The notes: generated by a model from the letters alone, not told the origin. Positions 25,686 to 35,096 are shown, counted from the first letter of the stretch. The stretch is DNA of 64,000 nucleotides from Parahaliea mediterranea (GCF_017255185.1 NZ_JAFKCZ010000001.1:124001-188000); one strand, 5' to 3'. Made by a program: numbers and translations.

Positions 25686-28379
25686 ATGCCCAGTATTTTC
25701 CGCGTGTTAACCGTATTCATGTGCCTCGCCAGCCTTGCCGCGTGCGATCGCGTGCCGCGGCAGCAGGCCGGCGCCGCGCCGCCGGGCGCGCCGGTCTATC
25801 TGGCCGACGAGCACGAGGCGCCGCGGGGCAAACTGCCGTCGCTGGCACGGCCGCTGGCCTACCGTCTCGATCTGAGGGTCGACCCGCGCGCGGAGGGTCT
25901 CTCCGGCAGCGCGCGCATCGACCTGGAGTTGCTCCGTCCGAGCGACGTGATCTGGCTGCACGGCAAAGATTTGGCCGTAAGCCGGATACGGGCGGTATTG
26001 GCGGGAGGCGAGGCCGTTGCCGCCACGTATGAACAGGTGCTGGACACCGGCGTGGCGGCAGTCAGGCTTGCAGCGGTGGTGCCGGCGGGTGAACTGTCAC
26101 TGGAGATCGACTACGCCGCGCACTACAGCCGCACGCTGGTGGGCCTGTTCAAGGTGGAGGAGCAGGGTGACGCCTATGTCCTGGCCAAGTCCGAATCCAT
26201 CCAGGCGCGCCGTTTCCTGCCGGGCTTTGACGAGCCGGGCCTGAAGGCGACCTTTGACTGGCGCCTGACCGTGCCGGCGGGATACCCGGTGATCGGCAAC
26301 ACCGCGGAACTGGATCGCGCACCCGCTGGCGAGGGCATGGAAACGGTGACCTTCGCCACCTCGCCGCCGATGCCGACCTACCTGCTGTCGCTGGCGGTAG
26401 GGCCCTTCGACGTGGTGGAACGCCCGGCGCTGCCCGCCAACGCCTACCGCGACGCGCCGGTGCCGCTGCGCGGTTTCGCGCGCCGCGGACGGGGGGCCGG
26501 GCTCGACTACATTCTCGATATTACGCCGCGCATGGTGGAAATTTTCGAGACCCAGCTGGAACGGCCCTATCCCTTCGGCAAACTGGATATCGTGGCCGCG
26601 CCCCAGTGGCCGAGCGGCGCCACCGAGTTGTCCGCCGCGCCCACCTACCACGAGCAGCTGATCCTGGTGGGTGGCGACCCCTCGCCGGGTGAGCGGCTGA
26701 CACTGCTGAGCGAGCACGCTCACGAGATTGCCCATATGTGGTTTGGCAACCTGGTGACGCCGCCCTGGTGGGACGATTTGTGGCTGAAGGAGGGCTTTGC
26801 CACCTGGGGCACCCCGCTGGCGCTCGCCGCGATGGAGCCCGAAGCCGGCCATGAGTTGGCCGCCGCGGCCCGCGCCATCGACGCCATGCGCCTGGATTCA
26901 CTGGCCAGCACCCGGGCCATTCGCGAGCCCATCGACGACAACGAGAATGTCCGCAACGCCTACGACGCCATTACCTACCAGAAGAGCCTGGGGGTGATCC
27001 GCATGGTGGATCGCTATTTCGGCCCGGAAACCTTCCGCCCGGCCCTGGGCCGCTATGTCGGACGCTATGCCGGGGGCAGCGCGGACGCCGCCCAGTTCTA
27101 TGCGGCCATCGCGGAAGCGACCCGAACGCCGGCTTTGACCGCCGTGTTCCGCGATTTTGTCGAGCAAAAGGGCGTGCCCGTGGTCGATGTGGCCTTGCGC
27201 TGCGGCGAGGGCGCGCCCGCAGTTACCCTGCGGGAAAGCCGCTACAAGCCCCTGGGCTCGACAATCGATGCGCACGCGCGCTGGAGTATTCCCCTGTGCC
27301 TGCGCACCGATGACGGCGCCAGGCACTGCGAGATGCTGGTCGCGGCGGAACAGACCGTGACACTGCCTCGGAAGACATGCCCCGACTGGGTGCTGCCCAA
27401 TGCCGGTGGCGACGGTTACTACCGATGGAACCTGCCACCGGCGCAGTGGCGCGCCCTGCTGGCGGATTTCGACCAGCTCGGTCCGGCGGAGGCGCTGTCG
27501 CTGGTCGACAGCGCGCTGGCGGCCTTCGAGGCAGGTCAGTTGCCCCCGGCACTGGTGTGGGAGGTGGTCGCGGCATCGGCGGTATCCTCGGCGCCGCGGG
27601 TGGTGAGCGCTCCCTTGCATCAGTTGCAGCGCTATAGCCGCCACTACCTCGATGCCGTGCAACGCACGACCCTGGCCGGGAATCTCCGGCGTTGGTACGG
27701 CCCGGCGATAGATCGCGCGAAAGCCAGCGAATCACCGGAGGCGCAGCTGCTCCACACGGAACTGCTGGGCTTGATGGCGCTGGAGGCTCAGGATACAGGC
27801 GCGAGGCGGGAATTGCGGACCAGGGCCGTGGACTTTACGGGCTTCGGTGGCCCACGCGATCCCGGGGCCCTAGCCTCGGAGCTCTACGAAGCCGCCCTGA
27901 CCGTCGCGGTCCAGGACCTGGGACAGGACTTTGTCGAGCACCTGATCGAATTGCGTCGGGATCTGGACGACCCGCGCTTCGCTGCGGCCGCCGCCAGTGC
28001 CCTGGGGCGGGTCAGTGACCCCGAGCTGCTGCCGACGGTGTGGGCATTGGCGCTCAGCGGCGAGCTGAACCCGCGGGAGGTCTCCAGCCTGCTACACAGC
28101 GCCACCGCGCCAGGCGAGACGCAAGAAGCGAATTGGCAGTGGATACGGGACAATTTCCCGCAAATCGTCGCGCTGATCCCCACCCAGTGGCGCCGCCGCC
28201 TGCCCGAGCTGGCCGCGGATTTCTGCTCCGAAGCGGCATTGCAGCAATTGCGTGCGCTGTTTAACGAATACGCCGAACTGGCGCCGGGCCACCGGCGTGC
28301 GTTGACGCAAACCCAGGAGCGTATTCAGTTGTGCCTGGCGCAGGCAGGGCGGGGTGAGGTACTTGCCGAAACCCTGTAG
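25686..28379 (+). CDS. M1-family metallopeptidase lipoprotein
   Basis: An 897-residue gluzincin aminopeptidase-like protein with a lipoprotein signal (CLASLAAC). Zinc motif HEIAH (346-350) with the third ligand Glu369 in LWLKEGFATW is intact, as are the N-terminal beta-saddle (residues about 55-250) and a helical C-terminal domain like ERAP/PepN. The exopeptidase motif GAMEN is altered to GATEL (311-315): its glutamate is kept but the flanking residues differ. A membrane-anchored periplasmic or outer-membrane peptidase is expected. It stands between two AIPV-tailed exported proteins on the opposite strand. Confidence 0.87.
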   Translation: MPSIFRVLTVFMCLASLAACDRVPRQQAGAAPPGAPVYLADEHEAPRGKLPSLARPLAYRLDLRVDPRAEGLSGSARIDLELLRPSDVIWLHGKDLAVSRIRAVLAGGEAVAATYEQVLDTGVAAVRLAAVVPAGELSLEIDYAAHYSRTLVGLFKVEEQGDAYVLAKSESIQARRFLPGFDEPGLKATFDWRLTVPAGYPVIGNTAELDRAPAGEGMETVTFATSPPMPTYLLSLAVGPFDVVERPALPANAYRDAPVPLRGFARRGRGAGLDYILDITPRMVEIFETQLERPYPFGKLDIVAAPQWPSGATELSAAPTYHEQLILVGGDPSPGERLTLLSEHAHEIAHMWFGNLVTPPWWDDLWLKEGFATWGTPLALAAMEPEAGHELAAAARAIDAMRLDSLASTRAIREPIDDNENVRNAYDAITYQKSLGVIRMVDRYFGPETFRPALGRYVGRYAGGSADAAQFYAAIAEATRTPALTAVFRDFVEQKGVPVVDVALRCGEGAPAVTLRESRYKPLGSTIDAHARWSIPLCLRTDDGARHCEMLVAAEQTVTLPRKTCPDWVLPNAGGDGYYRWNLPPAQWRALLADFDQLGPAEALSLVDSALAAFEAGQLPPALVWEVVAASAVSSAPRVVSAPLHQLQRYSRHYLDAVQRTTLAGNLRRWYGPAIDRAKASESPEAQLLHTELLGLMALEAQDTGARRELRTRAVDFTGFGGPRDPGALASELYEAALTVAVQDLGQDFVEHLIELRRDLDDPRFAAAAASALGRVSDPELLPTVWALALSGELNPREVSSLLHSATAPGETQEANWQWIRDNFPQIVALIPTQWRRRLPELAADFCSEAALQQLRALFNEYAELAPGHRRALTQTQERIQLCLAQAGRGEVLAETL

Positions 28380-28448
28380 GCGCAGCCTCGGTGCTGGACC
28401 GGGTGCCGGCTTCCCGCCCACGAGTTGCCCGCTTCTTTGCGCTTCGGG

Positions 28449-29660
28449 CTACTGCCGTCGTGACAGCTTGCGGGCACCGGACAAGAGCAGCAGTCCGGAC
28501 AGTCCCAGCAGGAGGCTCTGTGGCAGCACGGGTATCGCTTGCGGAGCTGGCGGTGGTGCCGGCCGCGAACCATCGTCTGTGTTGATGCCCGCTACCGCAG
28601 TGATGGCAAGGTTGTTCCAGTTGCCATCCGCCGATGCGCTATTGCCAAACAGGATCTGAAAATTCGCGTCTCCATCCGCCACGCCGTCGTCCACGCCAGT
28701 CACGTTCAAGGTTTGCGGTATGTTCCAGTTGGCTGGTGTAAAGGTGATGGTCGAGGCGCTGGTCATCGCTTCCCCGGGCGCACTAACGGTAACACTGAAA
28801 CTGACATCGCTTGCGGGTGCCGCGCTGAGTACCATATCGATGCTGTCGCCGCCCCCCGATTCGGAAGTTTGCAGCGGGTTGTTGGCGGGTGACAGGAGGA
28901 CTTCGCGCACCGGAGCATCGACATTGATGGCCAGGCCTTGAATGTCATTCAGGTCGATACCGTTGTAATTGCCGTCGAGGCTAGACGCGGGGTCGGTGAC
29001 CACAGTGAATGCCTGGTCCGCGTCAAATGCCGCGTCGGCGACCGCGGTGACGTCAAACGTGGCTGAGTAGCCGTTGCCCGCCTGCAGTGTGACAGTGCTG
29101 GTGGACACGGTTGCCTCCCCGCCGGCGATACTGACATCGATGGAGATGTCGCTGGTTGGTGCGCCGGTCACCGTCAGGGTGACAGTTTGGGAACTGCCCT
29201 CGTCCAGATAAAACGCCGTGCCACTGGCTGGGCTCATCAGCACGGTGTTTATCCCCTCGATATTCCGGTTGGTGACATCCACATCGAGCGCGAAGGCGCC
29301 GTTAAAGGACGCGGTGCCCCCTGTAGCGGTTGTGAATTGGGAAATGGTATACATGACATCGCCATCGTTACCGTCACCCGAGGCGCCAGGGGTGACGGTG
29401 ACGCTCTGCGGGGTATCCCAGTTTGCGTCGGTAAATGTAAGGGGGCCGCCGCTCACGGTGCCTTCGGTGACATCACCGGAGGACGGGGTGACCGTGACAG
29501 TCTCGCCGGCACTGGGTGCCTGGTCGAGATACACCCAATAGGTCACGCTGCTGCCGTCTTCGTGGGTTATCAGCGTGGTGGGTTCTGTGTTTACCAGAAC
29601 GGCGGCCTGGACCGGTACCGACAGGCATGCGGTGAAAAATAGCAGGTGAGCTGGACGCAC
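28449..29660 (-). CDS. Exported repeat protein with AIPV C-terminal tail
   Basis: About 403 residues. Signal peptide (RPAHLLFFTACLSVPVQA), then three to four Ig-like/Calx-beta-like repeats with recurring FTxANWxxPQ(S/T)(V/L)xVT motifs (PLTFTDANWDTPQSVTVTP near residue 80 and FTPANWNIPQTLNVTG near residue 335). A Pro-rich linker precedes the AIPVLPQ-hydrophobic-GARKLSRRQ tail. The GTG at 29660 follows AAGGA with 6-nt spacing; the upstream ATG at 29750 adds non-signal residues. Probably surface-anchored. The tail type matches the protein at 24174-25400. Confidence 0.72.
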   Translation of the reverse strand: MRPAHLLFFTACLSVPVQAAVLVNTEPTTLITHEDGSSVTYWVYLDQAPSAGETVTVTPSSGDVTEGTVSGGPLTFTDANWDTPQSVTVTPGASGDGNDGDVMYTISQFTTATGGTASFNGAFALDVDVTNRNIEGINTVLMSPASGTAFYLDEGSSQTVTLTVTGAPTSDISIDVSIAGGEATVSTSTVTLQAGNGYSATFDVTAVADAAFDADQAFTVVTDPASSLDGNYNGIDLNDIQGLAINVDAPVREVLLSPANNPLQTSESGGGDSIDMVLSAAPASDVSFSVTVSAPGEAMTSASTITFTPANWNIPQTLNVTGVDDGVADGDANFQILFGNSASADGNWNNLAITAVAGINTDDGSRPAPPPAPQAIPVLPQSLLLGLSGLLLLSGARKLSRRQ

Positions 29661-29763
29661 GAGTATTCCTTTATGGTATTTGACTTGCACGGCAGTATAC
29701 GAAAAAGACACAGCCTGCTGAAGAAGTAACGGTTTATTGCCCGGCGGCACTCAAGCGTGGTAT

Positions 29764-30267
29764 TTATGACATCGGGCCTTTCCGTGTTGCGCTTGCTGGT
29801 TCCATCAGGAGCTGCATCACTTCCGCGCCGAATCGCAGCTCGGGCACCAGGCCAAATACTTGCCGGCGCAGTCTCCCCTGCCGGTCGATGAGCAGGAAGG
29901 TCGGCGTGCCCTGCATCCGGTACGCGGCCATGGTCTGGGGGATTGGGCGTCCATCCCGCGCCGGTGCGTCGATGCCCACGGGGCAGCGGATGCCATACTC
30001 GTGCAAAAACGCTTCCAGCACGCTGGCTGTTACCGCCTCGTGGTGCTCGAACACCGTGTGCAGGCCCACCACGCAAACCCCCTGCGGCGCGAATAGCTCG
30101 TGCAAGGCCTTGAGCTGGGGAATGGCATGACTGACGCAGCCGGGGCAAAGCATCTGGAAAGCGCAGGCGACAACAACCTTGCCGCGCTGCGCTTCCAGTG
30201 AGATGGGCGCCGGCGTATTGAACCACTGGGCGATGTGCCAGGCCGGCGCGCGTTCAGGCTCATTCAT
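29764..30267 (-). CDS. TlpA/AhpC-like thioredoxin-fold protein
   Basis: A 167-residue thioredoxin-fold protein with a CPGC active site (Cys41, Cys44 in FQMLCPGCVSH) and the cis-Pro motif GTPTFLLIDRQGRLRRQ. The insertion between beta2 and alpha2 (LHTVFEHHEAVTAS) is typical of TlpA/ResA-like or AhpC/TSA-type proteins. No signal peptide is seen, so it is probably cytoplasmic. It follows the P460 gene by 7 nt, so the two are co-transcribed; a redox partner role is possible. Confidence 0.8.
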   Translation of the reverse strand: MNEPERAPAWHIAQWFNTPAPISLEAQRGKVVVACAFQMLCPGCVSHAIPQLKALHELFAPQGVCVVGLHTVFEHHEAVTASVLEAFLHEYGIRCPVGIDAPARDGRPIPQTMAAYRMQGTPTFLLIDRQGRLRRQVFGLVPELRFGAEVMQLLMEPASATRKGPMS

Positions 30268-30274
30268 GGGCGGA

Positions 30275-30751
30275 TCAATCCCTCAGTGCGCTGAATACGT
30301 AGTCGCGATCTTTTTGCGGCTGGTGGCAGGCGAAACAGGCGGTGGCGGCATTCCCGGCCACGACACGACGGGAGGGATCGCCGCCGGCAAAGCCTTCAAA
30401 ACCCCACCCACCCGTAGCCGAGAACTTGTCTTCGTCTTTGTGCATGACCCCCAGGACTTTTCGGGAGCCTTCACCAATCGTGTTGCCCTCGTGGACGGCT
30501 TCCAGCAGGTCGAAAATAATCACCGCGCCGTTGGGGAAGCGTCCATCGCGATAGCCTTTTAGTGCTTCGTTATTGGCGTAGAGGTGATGAATCCCGCCAA
30601 AAGCGGTGTACAGCGGGTGCCCTTGTTCGATGACCATGCTTTTTACGTGCTGCCAGTCACGGTAACCGGTCGGGTAGGGGACTTCGGGGTCGGCTTGCAG
30701 TGACAGGGCGGTGGCGGCGATGCCGCATGTAACCAGGATCTTGCTTTTCAT
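30275..30751 (-). CDS. Cytochrome P460 family c-type heme protein
   Basis: 158 residues with an N-terminal signal-like segment (KILVTCGIAATALSLQA) and a single heme motif CFACH (139-143) near the C-terminus. The fold-specific sequence WQHVKSMVIEQGHPLYTAFGG and WGFEGFAGGD match cytochrome P460 proteins, which oxidise hydroxylamine or bind NO in nitrifiers and methanotrophs. In heterotrophs the role is poorly defined (NO or hydroxylamine detoxification is likely). The ATG at 30751 follows AGGAG; a palindrome overlaps this leader. Confidence 0.85.
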   Translation of the reverse strand: MKSKILVTCGIAATALSLQADPEVPYPTGYRDWQHVKSMVIEQGHPLYTAFGGIHHLYANNEALKGYRDGRFPNGAVIIFDLLEAVHEGNTIGEGSRKVLGVMHKDEDKFSATGGWGFEGFAGGDPSRRVVAGNAATACFACHQPQKDRDYVFSALRD

Positions 30752-30752
30752 G

Positions 30753-30766
30753 ATAGGACTCCTAAC
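30753..30766 (-). promoter_or_regulatory. Palindrome overlapping the P460 ribosome binding site (shared motif)
   Basis: TAGGACTCCTA (30754-30764) is palindromic and, on the coding strand, reads GTTAGGAGTCCTAT just before the ATG at 30751. Nearly the same block stands before the marR gene at 31419-31431. It overlaps the Shine-Dalgarno AGGAG, so part of the likeness may come from that. Confidence 0.45.
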
Positions 30767-30821
30767 TATATGTGAGAAGCGAATACCCGTTCGTGTTGCA
30801 ACGGGGTGGTGCAGGCCGCCC

Positions 30822-31415
30822 TCAGGCGGCGGGTTCGTGCTCCGCGCAATCCACCCGCAGGTGCCGCTCGGCCATTGCCGCGCCGACGAAGGCGCAGTAA
30901 TGCGGCGTGTCGGTGCCCGGCGCGACATTCTCGCGAAAATACCGGCAGGTGACGCAGGTACGCTGCGGCGCGATCAGTTGGCGCTGCTGTAATTGCCGGA
31001 TCATTTTAACCGTCAAGCCCAGTAGTGTTTGCTGTTCCGCGGGCGACAGGCCGTCGACAATCCTGGCGTAGTTACTGGGCCATTCCCGGGCGACGCGGTG
31101 GCCCTTTGCGGTGGCTTTCAGGGCGATGGCCCGGCCATCGGACATGTCGGCGCATTTTTTCAGCAGCGCCTTGCGCTCAAGCGCGGCGACCGCGTCGCTG
31201 GCCGTGGCCTTGCGTACCCCGACATGGGCGGCGGTGGCGGTGAGCCGGGCGCCCCGCGGACGCCCGGCGACAAAGCGCAGGATGTCGGCCTGGGTCGGGG
31301 ACAGGCCGGCGCTTTCCGCCGCCTGCCAGTCGAGCTGGCGCGCTACGGCCGCCAGCCGGGTCAGGCCATCGGCCAGGCGGCGATCGAGCGGCTCTGTGAT
31401 GTCGTCGAAATTCAT
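30822..31415 (-). CDS. MarR-family regulator with C-terminal cysteine cluster
   Basis: A 197-residue winged-helix regulator (LTATAAHVGVRKATASDAVAALERKALLKK, with wing KCADMSDGRAIALKATAKG). Beyond the usual MarR length it has a tail with Cys154, Cys157, Cys174 and Cys190 (CVTCRYF, PHYCAF, VDCAEH), suggesting a metal or Fe-S/redox-sensing site. It lies 70 bp upstream of the P460 gene on the same strand and probably regulates it. The ATG at 31415 is preceded by AGGA within a palindrome shared with the P460 leader. Confidence 0.85.
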   Translation of the reverse strand: MNFDDITEPLDRRLADGLTRLAAVARQLDWQAAESAGLSPTQADILRFVAGRPRGARLTATAAHVGVRKATASDAVAALERKALLKKCADMSDGRAIALKATAKGHRVAREWPSNYARIVDGLSPAEQQTLLGLTVKMIRQLQQRQLIAPQRTCVTCRYFRENVAPGTDTPHYCAFVGAAMAERHLRVDCAEHEPAA

Positions 31416-31418
31416 AGG

Positions 31419-31431
31419 TAGGAATCCTAAC
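31419..31431 (-). promoter_or_regulatory. Palindrome overlapping the marR ribosome binding site (shared motif)
   Basis: TAGGAATCCTA (31419-31429) reads GTTAGGATTCCTAC on the coding strand, 3-4 nt before the ATG at 31415. It matches the leader of the P460 gene at 12 of 14 positions with the same placement, so it is a candidate MarR operator or a translational element. Confidence 0.45.
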
Positions 31432-31537
31432 CAAAAAGCCAGGGCTGTCAAGTTTTGCGATCGGCCGGGATTCCTGGGCGTGACTCGCTACCCTGAAATG
31501 CCTCGACACCCGTGTCCCGCTTTTGAATAATGCCCGG

Positions 31538-32581
31538 ATGAATAACGAACAGCAGCCGTTCACTGTCGAGGTGCGCGACGTACTGGACCTGATGCACGAG
31601 TCCATCGAGCAGGGTATGTCCGTTGCCTGCCTGCTGCGGGAGCTGGGCCTGCCCGGGGATCACCTGGCCGATCCGTCGGCGCTGATCGACATGGATGACT
31701 GCTGGCGTATCATCGCCGCCAACCAGAACCAGATTCACGAAGAGTCCCATTTAAAGGCTGCCCGCTCCCTGCGGCGGGGCACTACCCGGATGATTTTTTC
31801 CAACCTCGGTCAGTGCCGGCAACTGCAGGAGGGGCTGCAGGCGCTGGCGGAAACCTACAACATTGTGCACGGCGGCGATTACAATTTCGTGCGCCGCCGC
31901 GGGGGCGTCCTCAGCTACATTGTGGACGACCGCGATTTCCACTACCGCGCCGCGCCCAGTCCCTTTGCCATTGAATTTGCCCTGCTCAAGATCCACTGCG
32001 CCCTGTCCTACCTCAGCGGGCGGCCGCTGAAGTTGTTGCGCGTGGCGACCCGGCGACCGCAACTGCCCGGCCACCACCATCACCTTCACCTGTTCGAGGC
32101 GCCGCTACAGGCCGGGCACGAGGTGTATGAGCTGGCCTACCGCGCCGACCAGGCGGAGCTGCCGCTGAATCCCGCTGGGGACATCGATATCGCGGGGAAT
32201 ATCTATGCGCACTATCTGGCCCTGCTGCAGCGCCGCGGGCCGCGGTGCTACGACGATGATTTTATCCATCAGGTACTGCAGGTGATTCGCCGGGGCTCGG
32301 CGCCGCGAGGTACGCGGCAGCAGGAGGCGGTGGCCTCTACCCTCGGCATGAGCGTGGCGACCTTGCGCCGGCGGCTGGCCCGGCAGGACACCAGTTTTCG
32401 GCGCTTGCTGGACCAAGTCAACAGCGAGCAGGCGGTCGACGCGCTGCATCAGCGGGTCGCGCCCGCCGATGTGGCCCAGATGCTGGGTTACAGCGAAGTG
32501 CGCGCTTTCAAGCGCGCCTTCCGGCGATGGTACGGGATGTCGCCGACGGTGTATCTCAAGCACCACGAACTGCTCCGCTAG
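31538..32581 (+). CDS. AraC-family transcriptional regulator (OruR/ArgR-like architecture)
   Basis: 347 residues. The N-terminal domain (residues about 10-210) resembles the Arabinose_bd/DUF domain of AraC regulators that control catabolic genes. The C-terminal AraC HTH is clear: VASTLGMSVATLRRRLARQDTSFRRLLDQV and VAQMLGYSEVRAFKRAFRRWYGMSPTVYL. It lies upstream of a TonB-dependent receptor and hydrolase on the same strand and may activate them. The ATG at 31538 is the first good start. Confidence 0.88.
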   Translation: MNNEQQPFTVEVRDVLDLMHESIEQGMSVACLLRELGLPGDHLADPSALIDMDDCWRIIAANQNQIHEESHLKAARSLRRGTTRMIFSNLGQCRQLQEGLQALAETYNIVHGGDYNFVRRRGGVLSYIVDDRDFHYRAAPSPFAIEFALLKIHCALSYLSGRPLKLLRVATRRPQLPGHHHHLHLFEAPLQAGHEVYELAYRADQAELPLNPAGDIDIAGNIYAHYLALLQRRGPRCYDDDFIHQVLQVIRRGSAPRGTRQQEAVASTLGMSVATLRRRLARQDTSFRRLLDQVNSEQAVDALHQRVAPADVAQMLGYSEVRAFKRAFRRWYGMSPTVYLKHHELLR

Positions 32582-32759
32582 CTGCGCGCCCGCGCGGCGA
32601 CGGAATCCGGGGTGAGCGAAAATGACCCCCGTGATCGAGCCAATCGGTCATTATGCCGTGCCGCAAGACTCACTATAGTCAGGCCCATATCAATAACCAA
32701 AGAACGGTGGAGCAAGCGCCTGTGCAATGGCGGCCTGCCCCCGTAGAGAGGGCCGAACC

Positions 32760-35096
32760 ATGCACAATTTCGCACCTATTCCCGTTATTCGCCGTTCGCC
32801 GCTGGCGCAACAGATTCGCCGCCTGGCCTGGCTGTCTGCCGTCGCCGCGATGAATCCGGCCGCAGCCGATACCCCGAATCGCGACGTGGCCGGGGTCATC
32901 GAGGAGGTGTTGGTGACGGCGGAGCGGCGCGAGGCCAATCTGCAGGACGTGCCGGTGGCGGTCAGCGCGTTTTCCCGCAACGATCTGGATGTGAGGCAGG
33001 TGGTGGATATCGGCGACCTGCAATCCCTCGTGCCCAACCTCAGCATCCACGTGGGGGACGCCAACAACGCGGTGGTCTATATCCGCGGCATCGGTCAGAT
33101 CGACTCCATCGCATTCTTCGAGCCGGGCGTGGGCATCTACCTGGACGACGTGTATCTGGGGCGTGCGCAGGGGGCCTTCCTGGATGTGGTGGACGTGGAG
33201 CGTATCGAGGTACTGCGCGGCCCGCAGGGTAGCTTGTACGGACGCAACACGGTGGGCGGGGCCATCAAGTACGTGTCGGCGGCGCCCACTGACGAATTCT
33301 CGACATCCCTGTCGGCCACCGTGGGTAACTACGATCGACTGGATCTGCGCGGCACCCTGAGCGGCCCTATCATCGCCGATACACTGAGCGGCCGATTGAC
33401 CGTCGCCAAGATGGATCGCGAGGGCTACAGCAAGAACCGCTACGATGGCGAGCGTGACGGTGACCGCGATATGGGCTTCGCGCGCGGCGTCTTGCAGTTT
33501 GATCCCACGGACAATCTCTCCCTGCAGCTGGCGGCCGACTACACCGACAGCGACCCCGACCGCTCCCGCACGCCGGCGAAGGAAACGCCGATCGATGTGT
33601 TGGTGATCGACCCCTACACCTTTACCCCCCGGGTCGAGCATTTTCCCGCCGACCGGGATCCCTTTACCGTGAACGCGGATTTCAACCGCACCGAGTACAC
33701 CGAGACCCAGGGCTACAGCCTCAATGCGAGCTGGGATGTCAGTGACCGCTGGAGCCTGAAATCCATCACCTCCTATCGGACGCTGGACTATGGTACCGAA
33801 CTGGATCTCGATGCCACTCCGCTCAATCCCTTTGGAATTTTCTATTTCAACGAGCAGGACCAGTTCAGCCAGGAATTCCAGTTCGCCTACCGCGGTGACC
33901 GCCTGTCCCTGGTATCGGGCCTCTACTACTACAACGAGGAGGGGGACACCTTCGATGGCGGGGTATTCGGCAACTTCCAGATTGCCGCCTCCGGTGAGGC
34001 CGCCTTCGAGACGGACTCCTATGCGGTGTTCGGCCAGCTGGATTATGATTTCAGCGAGCGACTCACCGGGATACTCGGATTCCGCTACACCGAGGAGGAG
34101 AAAAACTATCGGCGCCAGACCGAGGATTTCGACCTCACCGCCCTGGCGGGGATTGGTTTTGACCCGGACAGCGGGGCGGTGTTGTATGCCAATCCGGATC
34201 TGTTGAACCCGACCAGCGCCGATCTTCGGCTCGGCGGGGGCATCGGCGTGGCGCGCCCGCTGGCCGATCCCGACGCGGCCGACTTCGACAACTTCTTGCC
34301 GAAGATCGGGCTCAAGTACCAGTGGAATGACGATACCAACGTCTACGGCACCGTCTCCACGGGCTTTAAAAGCGGTGGCTTCAATGGCCGCCTGGCGGAC
34401 GGCCAGCTGGAACCCTATGACGAGGAAACCCTGCTCAGCTACGAAGTGGGCCTGAAGAGCCAGTCCTTCGGCAACCGCCTGCGCACCAACCTGGCGCTGT
34501 TCTACAACGCCTACGACGACCTGCAGGTGAGTAGCTTCGAGGCCACCGCCGACGGCTCCACCTTCGTCCCGGTGTTCTCCAACGCGGGCGAGGCGGTGAT
34601 ACAGGGCGTGGAGCTGGAGCTCACCGCGCTAGTCAGCGAGCGCCTGACGGTCAATGCCAACATTGGCTACCTGGACGCCGAGTACAAGGAGTTTCTGGCG
34701 GGAATCGACCCGGTGAGCGGCGCGGTGATCGATGTCAGCGACCAGCGGGAAATGGTCAACGCGCCGCGCTGGGACACCTACCTGGGGTTCAGCTACGAGC
34801 TGCCGGTCGGCAGTCTGGGCTCGCTGAGCTTCACCGCGGACATGAGCTACCGCGGCAAGACCTATCTCGAGGTCAACAGCAGTGAAAACCTCGCCCAGGG
34901 AAGCTATACCCTGTACAACGCGGCCCTCGTTTTCGAGACGCTGGATCAGCGCTGGCAGGTTATTCTGGGCGGCAAGAACCTCACGGACGAGGAGTATCGC
35001 ACCCACGCCTTCGACCTGTCGGCCTTTCCGGGGGTGGAGCTGGGCTATTACAATCCGCCGCGCACCTACAGCCTGGGCTTCACCTACAGCTATTGA
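32760..35096 (+). CDS. TonB-dependent outer-membrane receptor
   Basis: 778 residues: signal region, a TonB-box-like IEEVLVTAERREANLQDVPVAV at the mature N-terminus, plug domain (VYIRGIGQ, VEVLRGPQGSLYGRNTVGGAI-type, residues about 60-190), then a 22-strand barrel ending in the C-terminal signature YNPPRTYSLGFTYSY with terminal aromatic residues. This plug wording is typical of the large TonB receptor family of marine gammaproteobacteria and sphingomonads, which import carbohydrates, terpenoids or other organics. The ATG at 32760 follows GAGGG. A hydrolase gene follows at 8 bp. Confidence 0.93.
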   Translation: MHNFAPIPVIRRSPLAQQIRRLAWLSAVAAMNPAAADTPNRDVAGVIEEVLVTAERREANLQDVPVAVSAFSRNDLDVRQVVDIGDLQSLVPNLSIHVGDANNAVVYIRGIGQIDSIAFFEPGVGIYLDDVYLGRAQGAFLDVVDVERIEVLRGPQGSLYGRNTVGGAIKYVSAAPTDEFSTSLSATVGNYDRLDLRGTLSGPIIADTLSGRLTVAKMDREGYSKNRYDGERDGDRDMGFARGVLQFDPTDNLSLQLAADYTDSDPDRSRTPAKETPIDVLVIDPYTFTPRVEHFPADRDPFTVNADFNRTEYTETQGYSLNASWDVSDRWSLKSITSYRTLDYGTELDLDATPLNPFGIFYFNEQDQFSQEFQFAYRGDRLSLVSGLYYYNEEGDTFDGGVFGNFQIAASGEAAFETDSYAVFGQLDYDFSERLTGILGFRYTEEEKNYRRQTEDFDLTALAGIGFDPDSGAVLYANPDLLNPTSADLRLGGGIGVARPLADPDAADFDNFLPKIGLKYQWNDDTNVYGTVSTGFKSGGFNGRLADGQLEPYDEETLLSYEVGLKSQSFGNRLRTNLALFYNAYDDLQVSSFEATADGSTFVPVFSNAGEAVIQGVELELTALVSERLTVNANIGYLDAEYKEFLAGIDPVSGAVIDVSDQREMVNAPRWDTYLGFSYELPVGSLGSLSFTADMSYRGKTYLEVNSSENLAQGSYTLYNAALVFETLDQRWQVILGGKNLTDEEYRTHAFDLSAFPGVELGYYNPPRTYSLGFTYSY

